Assembly (NCBI GenBank): GCA_032158295.1
Contig: CM063258.1
Coordinates: 1,322,001-1,386,000 of the forward strand
Source: Pycnopodia helianthoides
Taxonomy: Eukaryota > Echinodermata > Asteroidea > Forcipulatida > Asteriidae
Reading direction: 5' to 3'
DNA length: 64,000 bases
Shown: one piece after another, positions 23,101 through 38,100 of the stretch
Numbering within the stretch: the first letter of the stretch is position 1
Layout of the letters: each line of letters opens with the position of its first letter
Notes under the pieces: generated by a model
The model's database searches: none
The model's input: only the letters and a program-made list of their open reading frames with translations
What the model was told of the DNA's origin: nothing
Position numbers and translations under genes: made by a program

Positions 23101-26100
23101 TGGCTTCCCTCAATCTGGAGATAAAAACCAACTGAACTTTGAGGATGTTTACAAATAAGCCCTTTTTACACTAGACTTCAAGTAAACAATTCCCGGCACA
23201 TTTGATTAAGCTTTGCTGTGTAGATTATGCTCTTTAGAGAACTTGTCTTGCTATTTATTCTAATGCCCCCGCAGTGAACCCAAAAACTAGCTCATCCCAT
23301 CAGGAAGTTAGCAATTTCTTTCCACCTCTACAAAACGGTTCGGCTCTCTGTGTTACCCAGTGCTATTCATATTGCCTTGCTTTTTGTTTCTTCCTCTTTA
23401 ATCAGTTATAAAATGTTTAGATTATTCCGATGTTTTAGTTCCCCTTTAAATGCAGAAATTAGAATTAGCTGTTGCAAACTGCTTACCAACCAAAAGGACC
23501 TGTAGTATAAATGCAAAAAATTAGTTAGTGGCCTGACGTTTCGACCCTAGCAGAGTCTTTCTCGAAGGCTAAATGACAAGACAACACACATACATGCATA
23601 CAAGGGGGACAAAAGCAGTCAAGTGGAAAAACACATCAAAATGCATCGTTTGTAGACAACACATCAGGGAATCTGACTCCTTTACCAGCCATACAGGTGG
23701 TACCACCCATAAGACAAGGGGTCATGTCACCTGCACCACAACTAATCTAATCTATCTAATATCTTGCAGAGTTTGTGGTGTTCAATACATAGGTGAAACA
23801 AGAACTACAATGAAGAGGCGTTTCTACGGCCACAGATCAACAGTCAACACCCACAAGCTGGATACACCTGTAGGACACCACTTCAATCTTCCTAACCACT
23901 CCATTTTTGACATGAATTTACAGGGCATTGAGGCACTAGGTAACTCCAGAGAGACTGTTCGTCTGAGTAGGGAGAAATTGTGGATAAGGCGCATAAAGAC
24001 CATTCAACCCCATGGTTTGAACATCCAAGAAGGAAATGACTAATAACCCTTTGTCTTTGCCCTCTCCCTTTTCCCCCACAGATATCCATATTTTTAGTCT
24101 GCCCTATTAACTAATTATTCACTTTTCTTCCAACCTTCCATTTTGTCCTTTGTGTTTCCAACTTCTTTGTGGTCTAGCCATCCCCTTCCCTCCAACCCCC
24201 CCCCTTTGTCTTCATAATCCCTGCTTACCCCCTGCTCTTTCTGAATGCTTCTTGCTTTTCTCTCTCCACTCTCTCTATTCATGTTTTTCCACTTGACTGC
24301 TTTTGTCCCCCTTGTATGCATGTATGTGTGTTGTCTTGTCATTTAGCCTTCGAGAAAGACTCTGCTAGGGTCGAAACGTCAGGCCACTAACTAATCCTTT
24401 AAATGCAGAATATACTTTTAGTAATTGTCAAAGACCAGTATCCTCACTTGATGTGTCCCGACATATGCATAAAATAACAAACATGTGAACATTTGGGCTC
24501 ATTTGGTCATCGAAGTTGCAAGAAAATAATGAAGGAAAAAACACCCTTGCTGCATAGAATTGTTTGCTTTCAGATGCCAGAAGCCTTTCTCAGATTCAAA
24601 TTTTTGGGTGAAAAATTACCTCTTTCTCGAAATACTTCAAAGGGGGTCGTTTCTAAACAATGCTTTGTAATATCAACAGCTCTCCTGTGCTCTTTACAAA
24701 TTAAGTATTTATGGTCAATAACTTGTGGAGTAATTACCAAAGGTAATCTTTAAATTTAAACGTTATTTAATTACTTATTTTTGCATATTTATTTCCTTGT
24801 TTATTAAGGTCAGTCTGAATCCAGTTATTCATAATTCTCATGTACTTAAGATGAATATTGTTTTTTTAAACATACATCTATATTGTTTGTCAATAATATT
24901 TACTTCCTGAGTTTGTCTTTTATCTACTTGATATGTACTTGTTTAAGATTTGTTTCCCATTTTATATCGACTTGTCCTGGTATTCATTTACAACCGCAAA
25001 GCAGTCTCCCCATTCCAAACAGTTGAACAACTTCTTGTAAAACAATCAACACAGCAAAGTAGATGGTGTAAGAGTAAATTCTTCAGTTAATTTTATATAG
25101 ACAACTCACAAACACTGAACCCTATTAATTTTCTTACCAAGTCCTAAACAGCAATTGAGTCGCATTTGTGCAATTATATGTAACCATATGTCCATGAAAA
25201 CTATTAGCGAATGGTTTCTGTTCCAAAAGCAAAATATATTTTAGGCAACATTTTTAGCTTGTAGTTTGTACAGCCCAAAGAAACTGAGACAGATAGAAAG
25301 GTTCATTTATTATTTCAAAATACAAAAAAGACATCACAACCAGAAGATTTAATTGCGTCTGAAATCACGTTGAAAGTTCACTCGAAAATTACAACAACCA
25401 AACTTAAAACAATACAAAGCAATTAAGGAAATAGACTTAAAAAGGCACTAGACTAAATACACTCGTCAAAAAGGGAGAAGGTTACATTTTAAGGGTGATC
25501 ACCTTTGAGCAGCACCTGAATCCCCAGACACCATCAGCATAATAAATGAGACCATTTGACGCAAGCAAAGCTGAAAATTCCACATAAACTTAACCTAAGG
25601 CTCGAATGGGAGGGTTTCATTTCTTTTTAATTAAGCTCGCATCTCCAAAAAAAAGCCAGGTCTACCCATGAGTGCTCGGTGAGACCATTTAAGCAAACAC
25701 TTCCCTCCAGGTGCTTGGCGAGTTTTTTTTGAATCGGGAGAAAGGCCACGAACAAACTAAAGGGCCTGGTGCGAACCAGTCAGGTCAGTTATTATTGAAA
25801 ACACGACCCCTCTACTAACCTTGGGAGCCGTGGGGTGGATTACCAGTTGGACTGCTAGGCGTAATTAATACCAGCGGGCAGATTTGTAGGATCCAAAATG
25901 AATTATATATTATTATCTGGCCCAACAGTTTGCTCATGAAGTCTACTCAAACATGCATGATTCACAGCTAGGCTTTCAAGAACGTTGCTCAAGGTCTACC
26001 CTTTTTTTGGGGAGGGGGAATAGGTTGGCCTCCACAGTTCCCTTTACTAAATCTTTACTGGACCAGAACTTGTTTTACAAGACCAGAATCAAAATAAGAA

Positions 26101-29100
26101 AAAGAAATTCACACAGTTTGAGTACTTTACAAGAAGCCACAAACAAGAAGCCACTATCACTAGTAGAAGCCACTATCAATTTACCGGCATGACAACCAGC
26201 AAAACCATTCTTTTTTAATGAAGTGTATACCTTACCTCAATGGTGGGGTGGAGTGCATAGGAAGACAGCTCTAGGCGTACTTGGTCGTTACCCTAACAAA
26301 CAAAAAATAATTAAACAAGTTTTGAAAATCTTGCAATTTTTTTAATATGTATATCACTTTGCAATTTAAGTCAAGTTTGATTGTCAGATGGTCGGGTTAT
26401 TTCTCACACTGTCAAATACCAAGATTGATGTACTATACCTTTCCCGTTGCACCATGGGATATGTACTGGGCGCCCTCTGCCAGCGCGCATTCCACCAGAC
26501 CCTTAGCAATCTGTGGTCTAGCCAGTGCTGTACCCATCTGGTAGCGATCTTCATAGAGGCAGTTGGCCTGCACACTGGGCCAAATGTTATCCACCACAAA
26601 TGCCTTACGCACATCCTTGACAACATACTGCAATAAAAAAGATACACAAAGAAGAAAAAAACAAATTTTTAGCTTTTAAATTGCAACAAATATTTGTGGA
26701 CAAAATCAACCAACTTTTTCTCAACAACTAAAACTTCAGTCGCCTTTGAACTTCACAACTGTTTCTATAAATCACAATGTATAAATGTGTTAATAGCAAG
26801 GTTGACCAAAGTTCCACATTTTAAAGTTTCTAACACAGGTTATATTTATAAGATCCCTGCCCTCCCCCCGCCCCCAATCCACCCAAAGTTAGATACAAAG
26901 AATGAGCAAACCTAATGTGATGCCATTATCGATGATAAACGTAAGTTCACTTTGGTTGGAACAGCCAGTTCACAGTTTCCTTTAACATTTTTACAAGTCG
27001 AACCTTGCAACTTTAAAAATAAAAACCAAATAAACCCAAAAATTTATAGAATCACAGAGTTACTATTATACATACAGAAAAAAATGTATACATAAAACAC
27101 ATCAGTTAAGTAAAATCTACATTAACATTGCTTAAGGTGACTGAATAGTTTTGGTTAAATTTTTTGGGACTATTTTAGTTACCCAGTTCGTCTTGCACTT
27201 AATTTGAGATAGATTGTCACTGTTCACTATTAAATTCTTTAACATCTTATCTGAGAAGGACATGTTTATTATGAGTTCCCATGATAAAACCATTATGAAC
27301 TGTGTTGCCAAGTACATATTCTCTGCTTTTAAGTTAAAGGAAAAACAAGTAAAATTTGATTTATGTTCATGCTAACCTCTCCTTCTTTAAGTTATTTATT
27401 TCTTTGTTGTAACTCTTCCACTAGGTAATGGGTGTTTGTTCAAAAACATTAATACAGTACGATTGTTTCTTCCTCTTTAAACAGTTATAAAATTGATAGA
27501 TTATTCCAGTGTTTAAGTTCGGTCTTTGACAATTACCAAAAGTATCTCTTGCCTTTTGCAAGAGATACTTTTGGTAATTGTCAAAGACCCGTATCCTCAC
27601 TTGGTGTATCCCAACATTTGCATAAAACAACAAACCTGTGAAAATTTGGGCTCAATTGGTCATCCAAGTTGCAAGAAAATAATGAAAGAAAAAAACCCCT
27701 TGTTGCATACAATTGTGTGCTTTTAGATGCCTGAGAAAGGCTTTCCAAGATTCCAACTTTTGGGTGAGAAATTATTTCTATCTCTCAAACTACATTACTT
27801 CAAAGTTGGTAGTTTCAAAGAACTTTTATAATATCAAAAGCTCTCTAGTGCTCTTTGCTAAGTAAGGTTTTATGGTCTTTAACTTGTGGAGTATTTACCA
27901 AAAGTACACCCTGCCTTTAAACTATAAGCACATTAGAACTGAGGGGCTTGGGGAACCACTGAAACAAAAAGTAAACAAGATTGTATTTTCCTTCCTCCAT
28001 GATTTGACTACATGTAAACACTCTCTTTGTAAACAAAGATTACAAGGTTTATACTTTAATCAAAACCCAAAGACTCTTGATAATTGGTAGAGCAGGATTG
28101 TACCTGGACAGAAAACCCTATATTGATTACAGTCACAGACATTCTATGTCAACTGTGGCTATACACTAATTTTGTTTATGCAAACTACTTATACAGTGTA
28201 TTGAAACAGTACACCACAGACCTCAGTGCAGAGTCCCTGCACCAAACCTTCCTACAGAGTGCTGTACAGTACACCAACCTACACACTGTCTACAAATGCA
28301 CTGTGCATGTACTCAGTCACACCACCATCACACACAGATGTGTCTGGTGAAACCATATCTATGTTAATAATGTGAAGTCAAGCCAGAGGGGTCACAGGTC
28401 AGCGCATTCACAGAGTGAGAGAAGAGTATGTGAACAATGCACGAGTTGTTTTGTAGGCATACGTAATGGGTCACACGCACACAGCACTGGGTTATAAAGG
28501 GCAGTTAGTCTGCCATGCACACAGACAAGCTGTTATGTCCCAATACAGTCACACACAGTAATTCAGCCTGTAGGGAAGGTAGTGAATAAGAGGTAGTACA
28601 TGTACATTAACTGCACAGTCTACATGCTGTGAATTGTGTGTTGTTGTATTTGTGGGGACAATTTTGAGACTGTTCCAGACATTATTTCGACCTGGTGGTG
28701 GAGAGGACCAGAATGGCAGGGGTACAAGAGGCGATAGCAGGGTAAATATCACAAACTGATGCTTTATTTCTGTTCAGTATAAGTTCGGTATGAAATCAAA
28801 AAGTAAAAAAGTATACAGTAATAAACAAGGAAAACTGACTGGGAAATTTCAAAGGGCGCCAACCTTAAGTGTTTGATGTCTGGTGAAAGTTTGAGTGTAT
28901 TTTGGAAGAGTTGCTGAATCAGACCTCTATTTGTCACTTGTTTTGTAAAAACAACCCCCCCCCCCCACCCCGAGAAAAAAAAATTAACAATAATAATAAA
29001 TTTATATAAAAAATACATGACCATATTTGTCATTACGAGTCAAACACTTTTAAAATAGAGGGCTATTTTACCTTTTCACATTTCATAGACGAAAGTTTGC

Positions 29101-32100
29101 CAATTTGGTTGTTGTAAAGTTATCTGTCGGCCATTGTTTAAAGACTGTGTATCGGTGTTTAAGATGGTGACATTGAATTTTATACCATATAAATGGATTA
29201 AGTTTTGAGTAATTAAGCTGAGCAATTAATGGAACTGATGAAAGTAAAAATGGAACTGAATATTGGTCAGCAGACGGGGTACCCAAGTACTTACCCGGGT
29301 ACCCATATACTTTTTTGAGTTTCCCGACAAAGGATCCTTTTGCAACAACTGTTGCTAAGGGTGGGGTGTTGTTAAGGACATTCTATATTTCAATGCACGG
29401 TGACTCAAGCCACCAATTGGGATACGACCCAAGACCACCAATGACCAACGGGGTGGTGGGAGGGGGGGGCCTAGGTCAAAAGTTAAAATCACTAACTACT
29501 CCCTTCAATTTCAACAAAACTTTGTAAAAAAATAATAAAAAATACACCAACAAATTAGAGGAAATAACCAAGTAGACACAACTTTGTATGGTACAATTTT
29601 TTTCCGGTTTTCTACCTCACTTTAGTTTGAAAAAGAGTTTTAAAATAAGCAGCATGGATGGCTGTAAATTTTTCATTAATCATTAGATAATAAATACTGG
29701 CCCTGCTTTTTTCTGTTTAAACCCTCCTACTGTCTAACCATTCGTTATCATCCACTGTTTTTATGAATGATAGATAAATAACATATGCCAGCCTGCAATG
29801 ATATCATGTGGTGAATGCAACTCTACACAGCTCACAGTAAACTGATAACTGATACACCATGCTAGCCTGCAATATGATATCATGTGGTGAATGCATATTT
29901 ATAGACTTTTCTGTTGTTGATGAACAAACCACGCTGGTTGGCATGGACGGCCGAATGTTAGCGAAATATTCAATGTTGTGACAAAATTCAACATTTCTGC
30001 AAACTTTCAAATATATAAAATACATCTCATGATTGGTTGCTTTGTTTCCAACAAATTCGACACTATTTTTGAATCTTTGTGTAACATTGTTACAAACTGT
30101 GGCTATCTGTTTGTGCTTTGCATTTTATGGCTTCCCATAGTTTTCCAACCTTGGTTGGCAAAAAAACATGGGCTGTGGTGTTGCAATAGAAAGGTATTTA
30201 GGAAACACATAGAAACCGTACACAGTTAGTTCTGTGAACTGTTGTCCCACCATAATGCATACAGTTGATGGTGGGTCAACGTGCTGGATAATGCAGGCCT
30301 GTATGCTTCGTTCTAGAAAGGGAAAGGGCACCAAGGCATTCTCTCCTCGGTAAAGGGCACCCTATGAGGAAATTGTAAATTTCTATTGGAGCATTTCAAG
30401 GGCACCAAGGCAGTGACGAGGGGGCATCGAGGCAATCACCTCCGTTGCCTTCGTGAAGTATCAGGCCTGTTAATAATGTTACCTAGTTGTATGGACATGG
30501 CTGTGGGAACTGGTTTCAGATCAATTCAGGAAAAAAGACTCACTCTGATTGGCTACAGGTCTCCTTGGATTGGCAAACTTTTCACTTGCAGCAGTGTGTA
30601 AATCCTTGTGTTTTTGGTGGTCCCCCCCTTTTTTCCCCCTGTGCAATGAGACTATTTGCACATTTGTACTTTGAGAAATTGCTGAATAATATGAACAATG
30701 TGAATTATATATTTTTTTTGGTCAGAGGACGTCATTCATTGGTTACGATATATGACTCGTTTTTACAAATCAAACTTTTATTGATTAATGTTTATAATGG
30801 AGCAAGCCAACACTAGCCAAATATGAATATTTGAAGATCATATTCACACCCAATAAAGCATTCACATTTTTTTGAGTTTTTTAAAGAGGGGCCCCGTTTT
30901 TTTTTGGGGGGGGGGGATTAGATGGACAGTGAATGGTTTCCCTTGTATAAACCATGTGACGTGTGACTTCACATGTTTACAAAAGAGCCACAGAGCTTGG
31001 ACTCCCTGCAGGCACCATATGTACACAGCCCAACGGAAGAAAACATGAAACCTTACATTTCATGGAAATTGCACTGTGACACAAAGTGTGAAATTTCCCA
31101 TGTTGGTCACATGGGAAAGTTTATGTAGTATCTTGCCTGCCAGAAAGGCCCCTGGAATGTAAAAGATCACTCTTTGGTCTAAATTAATGACAAAATGTTC
31201 CCCCAACAAATCCAGTTATGTGTTAAATAAAGTAAACTGGATTATATTAATTCAGAAAATATAAAATACTTTAAAAAAAAATGCTATTGGCATCATTTGA
31301 ATATTGTGATACACATACATTTGGGAGAAAAAAATCTATACTGGTTAAATTTATACATGTATTTCAAGAAAAAAATCTTGACATCTGATAACTTAAATGA
31401 GTCATTTCTTTAAGACATAATTTGCATACAAATAGGCGTCCCTTTTAATTGATATTGAAAATACAGCTTTAAGACATGTATTGTAACCCTCCTACTGTCT
31501 GACCATTCAGTATTATCCACTCTGGTTTTGAATAATAAACAATGACAGCCTTCAATATGATATCATGTAATCCGTGCTCTCACACAGTAATAGAGCTAGA
31601 GTTATACACGAGTAGATGCTCTCTAGACTCTAGTCACTGACTCCACCTTTTGTTATTGGATTTATTCACCCGTTACTTTCTTGTAAGTACTTGGCTTGTC
31701 CCCTTCATAAGTTGTTGTTGCTACGAAAGCTCATGCTCATGTAACTAGTTAGTCTTTAAGTGCTACCACTACCCTCCTTGTTTTATCGATTAGACTAACA
31801 AGGCTATTTTTTAAATGTACAGTGTACAGTCAACCCTCCTACTGTCTGACCTACTCAGTACATCCACTGTGGTGTTCAGTAAGAGATAAACAATGCCAGC
31901 AGGCAGTATGATATCATGTAGTGAATGCATCTACACAGTACACTGTCAACCCTCCCACTGTCTGACCCATTCATTCCTCCCAGCCATGGTTGCATGAGGG
32001 ATAAATGTTCAATTGGCACTAATCCACTTTTTTTCCTGTCTCGTTTTGTATTTGAATAGGACTGTTCCCCAAGAAGAGACAAATGGTGAAACTGGACTGC

Positions 32101-35100
32101 TGGGAGAGCGAAGACAGGAGACTGGACCGCTCGAGCACCAGAACACCAATAATGAGACGCCGGAGACAATCTGGCCGATCAAAGTGGAGAAAGAGAACGA
32201 GAGCGATCTGGAGGAGACCTGGAAACCGGAGAATGTCTTCTACATCCCGCAGGCCGGTCCCTCGTCTGTTTTCATCTCAGACGTGAATGGAAATGATGAA
32301 GATGAAGAGTCGCTGGACTCGTCGTCCGACTCCAGCTATGCCAAGGAGGAGGAGTACGACGATGGGGCATACAATGAGAACAATTCTGATTCCACCGACA
32401 TAAACTCGTCCGACCCCGAATCAGACGAGAGGAGGCGGAGGACAACACCTCAGACTCATCTGAGAATTACGACAACGACGAGAGTTATTCTACCAGCCGG
32501 TGAAGAGGCTGAAGAAAGATCACAAATACCAGCCGGGCTCAGACGACGACCCTGACCCACCCAGTGACAGTAAATGGAACGAAGTGCACTACCCTTCAGA
32601 TAGATTTGGTTGGTCCAGAAACCGGAAAACGATTAAGATACACAAGTATAAAGGAGCAACACCTGAAGGGTCCACAATCGTCCGGCCGGAAAAGGACAAC
32701 CCTCTTCACTACTTCCTGATGTTTTTCCCTCTTGTACTCTTTAAGAAGATAGCTCGCTATACGAAATCTAGCTGGGAGGTCTCATCCTCGATTCAATAAG
32801 CGTACCACGACAGAGGAGATTCGGGCCTGGCTGGGCATTAAGATGCTCCAAGGAGTTCATTACAACAAGAGCTACATGGATGACTGGTCTACCCATCCCG
32901 GTCTTCGAAACACCCTCGTTGCAAACACCATGGTCCGGGAGAGGTTTTGCCTCCTTGGCGAGGTCCTGTCCTGTGCCAACCCAAACAAGGGTCCTAAATC
33001 GTCAAGAACCCCCAGCAGCGGTGGGCGTACATGATTGCCCAGCCCATGTACCCTCTTCAGCTTGTCTGGGACACAGTCGTCACCAACTGTCTCGCCAACT
33101 GGAACCCGGGCAAGCAGATCGCACTGGATGAAGCAACGATGCTCTTCAAGAGTGGCAGTTCAAACTCCAAACGGTTCTTCATGCCCCTGAAACCAAACAA
33201 GATGGGTTTCAAGATCTTCAGCGTCTGCGATGCCAAAACTGGGTACCTCCTCAACATGATCGTGCGGCCTGAATCTGGACTCAAGATGACGGAACTGACA
33301 CTCAAGCTAATGGAGCCCTTCTTCTATCGATATCATGAGCTCTACCTCAAACACACAATCACGTCACCAGCTCTTGCTTCCCAGCTCCTAGACAAAAGGA
33401 CATACATCTGCGGGCCGGTGAAGAAAGTCAGCAAGGGTCTCCCCGATGACTTTAGCCTAAAACCCTTGGTCAACCCAACAACTACAGGAAGATTACGGAG
33501 ATCAAGAACGCTCCTAGAGGCACTATGTACTTTAGGCAAAATGGAAAGATGACGGCAGTCGTCTGGCGAGACTGCAAGGCTTTGTATCTCCTATCGACGT
33601 GCCACCAGAGCTATCGGAACAAGTCTACGACTTCCTCGGGAGAAAGTGTAAAAATGTACCAGGGAAGACTAAGTCAAGCCTCCGAGCTCCTCCGCAGGTT
33701 ATCGACCATGCAAATACATGGGGGTCAACCGCCATGACCAACTGCGTTCCTCCCAGTCCTGCAGCCGCCAGTCCATGAGGTGGTGGCGAAAACTCCTCTA
33801 CTTCCTCATGGACGTGAGTAGGGTCAACGCATGGCTCTGCTACAAAGAGAAAACGAAGGACAACCCGACCAGAGAGATACTGAATCACCGCATGTTTGTC
33901 GTCGAAATCGCAACTGCACTGATAGCCGGCTTCGCCGAGGGCGCACCAGTGCACCAGCATATGGGTCAACCGGTGCCCCTGGCCAACGGTCCCAAACACC
34001 AGCTGATCCGCATGCCGAGTCCCTACGGGAAGATGTGCATCGAGTGCCGAAGGGCGGGGAGAAAGACTGCTAAGGGGAAACCCAAATCCACCCGGACAGG
34101 TTGCATGGCTTGTAATATCCACCTATGTAAGGGACAGTGCTTCCTGGCCTTCCATTCTGCTGAGGGCGTTAAAGTCAAGACCTCTGACATGCTACTGAAC
34201 GATGATTTATTGTTGTAACCAAACTGCACACTCTAAGACGTTTATCATACTAAAAACCATGTTACTTTCTTTCTCACCAAAGGTAATCTACACTGAATCG
34301 AGGCTTAGAAAGGCAAGACAGTCGGGGGTCAATATCACAAAGCACTAAGATTCATCTTAAAGGAACATTACAGAATTTGTTTTTGCTAACAAAACAGTTG
34401 CTGGCAGTGTAAGCACTTTATGTAATCCACCATATACATAAACTGACAAACCTGTAGAAATTTGAGATCGATCGGCCATCTGGGTCACAAGAAAATAGTG
34501 AAAAACCGATTACACATTTGCATTAAATCATATAGATTCAACAAATGAATAAAAACGCTCACTGAGCGAGAAACTCCAATCGGAAAATTAGTTTATTCAT
34601 TTCTCATCAAATATGGCATTTCAGACAGAAATATTTCAAGGGATGTTTTCTACTAACATCATTAGGCCATGTAAGTTTTATGTAAATCTGTGATCAAAAA
34701 GTATATTTTACTATTTTTTTTCTTACCAATTCTGTAATGTTCCTTTAACCTTTTTAAAGTATGCACTTTTTAAAGTTTTTTAAAGGCATAGTTAATAATT
34801 AAGTTGTCAGTAATACCATTGTAACATCACACTTTGCTTAGCAATTAAGATTGATTCGCACTTAATATAAATCTTGGTGAAATTGAGCACGGGCCCATTT
34901 TTCGAAACAGAACTAATCAGTAATTGTTTTTATTGCTCACTGGTTTAAGAAGATTCCTTTCTTTCAAACCAGTAGTTTTTTTTTAACTGACAAAATTTCA
35001 TTGAAAATTGTATTAAAAATTGTCTCAAAAATTTAATTGAAAAGTTATTGAAAAAAAAAAGTTATTTACTTTTGTGTTCATTGTTTGTTCAATTAGTGAA

Positions 35101-38100
35101 AAAAAATTAAAATAATAATAAAAAACAAAATTTTGAAAAATTCTGCCAGATTTTGAAAGATTAGGCTACAGCATTTTAGATGGAAAAATTACTGAGTCAT
35201 CAAAGACTTTTTGGCCATGAGGAAAATTTAATTTTCACTGTGTCTTTTTAAAAATAGGTTTTCAACAACACAATTCTGAGTATTAACTGAAAGCTTGCGT
35301 CTTCTACTTGCTGTGTGACCATTCAATACCATTCACTGTGGTTTTGAATGATAGATAAACTATGCCAGCCTGCAATATGATACCATGAGGGAATGCATGT
35401 ACACAATACACAGTTAGTTCTGTGCACAGTTGTGCCACAGTACACAACCTTGGCAGTCGAATGGTTTCAAATGGTTGGTCAACTCACTGGAAAATGTTGC
35501 CAAGAGTCACTGACAGTAGGAGGGTTAAGGAAGAGGGTATTAAGTGAACAGTTTGCAGCCAAATTCCAATTGAAGAGGGGCTACAAGGTCAAATTTGGTT
35601 TTATGATGCACGCATTTTCCAAAAGATAGAGTCATTATAAATGCGGGAGAAAAAAATTACAAGTCTCTAACCTCACATTGAAATGGTGTAATACGCCATT
35701 TTATGTGATACACTTTCAGAGCGAAATTATATAAAACATGACATCATTAGATAACTTTATTTTTTGGTAAGTCAAAAGGTTACATTGAGTGTGTTTTTGA
35801 TAATAACTAAAACATTTCCTGTACAAAAACGTACCAACCAATGTTTTTGAAATGTTACGTCATTGGTTGTTTTTGGATCGACAAAATTCACACTGGAAAG
35901 GTATCAAATACAATGGCATATTTACACCGATTTAACATGAGGGTAAAAAAGACTTGTAATTTTTTTCCCACTTTCCTATAAAGGACTCTATCTGTTGGAA
36001 AACGATTGCATCACAAAACTGAATTTGACCTTGAAGCCCCTCTTTGAAATGGCTGAGCACCAGCAAGTAAACTTGAAGGTGATTGAACTGGCTTGTGAAT
36101 AGTTTTTTAAATTTTCAATCTTGTCTTCCATAAAGCACTTATTCCAAAGATTGTTTAATATGTACACAAATGAAAGCCTCTAAAAATTTTCAAGGAAAAA
36201 ATGTTTTTTCTTTAGGATGAAATGATAGTAGTTTAAAGGGAAAATATATTTTACATCATTGTTTTTTTTATTTAACATAGATTTTCTGAGTCAATTTCAG
36301 CCAAAATAAAATTTTAGCCTTCGAAAAAGACTCTGCTAGGGTCCAAACATCAGGCCACTAACAGCATTTTGCATTTTACCGTAGGTCCTTTTGGTCGGTA
36401 AGCACTTTGCAACAGTTAATTCTATTTTCTTCTCAAAAATAAATTCATTTACATTATCACAAATTCAAATTCACGCATGTTTCCTTAAATTCATTCAAAC
36501 TAGGGTTTCTTTTTAGCTACTATTATATTCAATTCCGTTTTCGTGCACACATGATTTCGTTCTTCTTATTCAGGTTAGTTTAAAGGAACATTACAGAATT
36601 GGTTTTTGCTAACAAAACAGTTGCTGGCAGTGTAAGCACTTTATGTAATCCACCATATACATAAACTCACAAACTCGTAGAAGTTTGAGACCGATCGGCC
36701 ATTTGGGTCACGAGAAAGTGGTGAAAAACCGATTACACATTTGCATGAAATCATATAGATTCAACAAATGAATAAAACGCTCACTGAGCGATAAACTCCA
36801 ATCGTAAATTAGTTTATTCATTTCTCATCAAATATGGCATTTCAGCCAGAAATATTTAAAGGGATGTTTTTTACTATCATCATCATTAGACTGTGTAAGT
36901 TTTATGTAAATCTGTGATCAAAAAGTACATTTTTCAAGTTTTTTTCTTACCAATTCTGTAATGTTCTTTTAAGTTTTATTTTATTTATAGACATTCAAGA
37001 CTACTCTCTCATCACTTGAATTTCTGTTACGTATAGACCCCTTGCGTATGACGTCGTCACAACACCAAAACAGCGCCCTCACTGAGGTCAATAAAGAGCT
37101 ATGATTGGCTGAGAGTCGTGCGCAGCGCATACACACGTGCACGTTTCCATTGTTTGTCATCAAAGCTGGCGGCCGATGCAAGGAGTCTATTTACAATTGA
37201 CAAACTTGATTGGTTGACCAGGGCCTAATTTCATAAAACATGTAAGCACAAAAAAATGCTTAGCACAGAAAAATAGTGCGTAGCCGAAAAAGCCTACCAG
37301 CCAGACATCATACAATTAACATTGCTATGACTGGTGCCTCACTTACTTTTTCCTTAGCAGTGAATTTTGCTAAGCAGACTTTTCTGTAAAACAGCTTTAT
37401 GAAATTTGGCCCAGCCTCTTGATGTTGGCTTTTGTGAAAATGAGTGATCTTTGCGACCAAATAAATGAGAATGATCTTACAGTGAATGCTAAACTGTTGA
37501 ATCTGAATCACTCCTTTTTGTCTGCTGAATGCTAATGAAACAGAGAACTTATTTTCAAACAAAGTATTTCAGCATTTTTTTTTTTTTTTTTTAAAGTTGT
37601 TTTGAAATTGGCCAGGAAAACTTACATTGAACCCTTGTACCCGACATCACATGCGCTAATGTTTGCCAAGCTCGGATTTTGGGAGTCAATGGTAAGCGTG
37701 TAAACACAACGACACCTAAAATGCAAGCTACACTGTTACAAATGCAGGGGGACATTGACTCCCAAAATGGCCCAACTAATATTATCGTGATGATGGCGTC
37801 ATGTGAATTTGGTCAATGTAGTTTTAATTTTCATCCACCACTACAACCGACCAATCACGTTTAGGAGAAGACAACAGAAAAAGGTCATACAGTTTGTCAA
37901 GGATTTTGTGCCTTTTTTTTTATAATATTGGGCTTTAATTTCAAAAGTGGCAATCAAAATAATTAAGCGATGTTTTTAAATTACTACATTTTTTTATAAT
38001 AGTGCATTTGCACTTCAAAAATTTCCTTGAAACTCTTTGGTGAATCCATAAGAAATGTTCTGCTATTCGTGTTGGATAATCGGCCATTTGCGAGTTAGAT

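Noticed and set aside
22815..23135. Plus-strand ORF of 106 codons
   Set aside because: It is the antisense shadow of ASS1 exon 5 plus intron.
26347..26647. Several ORFs on both strands around ASS1 exon 3
   Set aside because: Only the minus-strand frame matching argininosuccinate synthase is real; the others are shadows.
30386..30816. Two overlapping ORFs of 71 and 109 codons
   Set aside because: No domain, no splice context, partly within a CAGGCCTG-type repeat.
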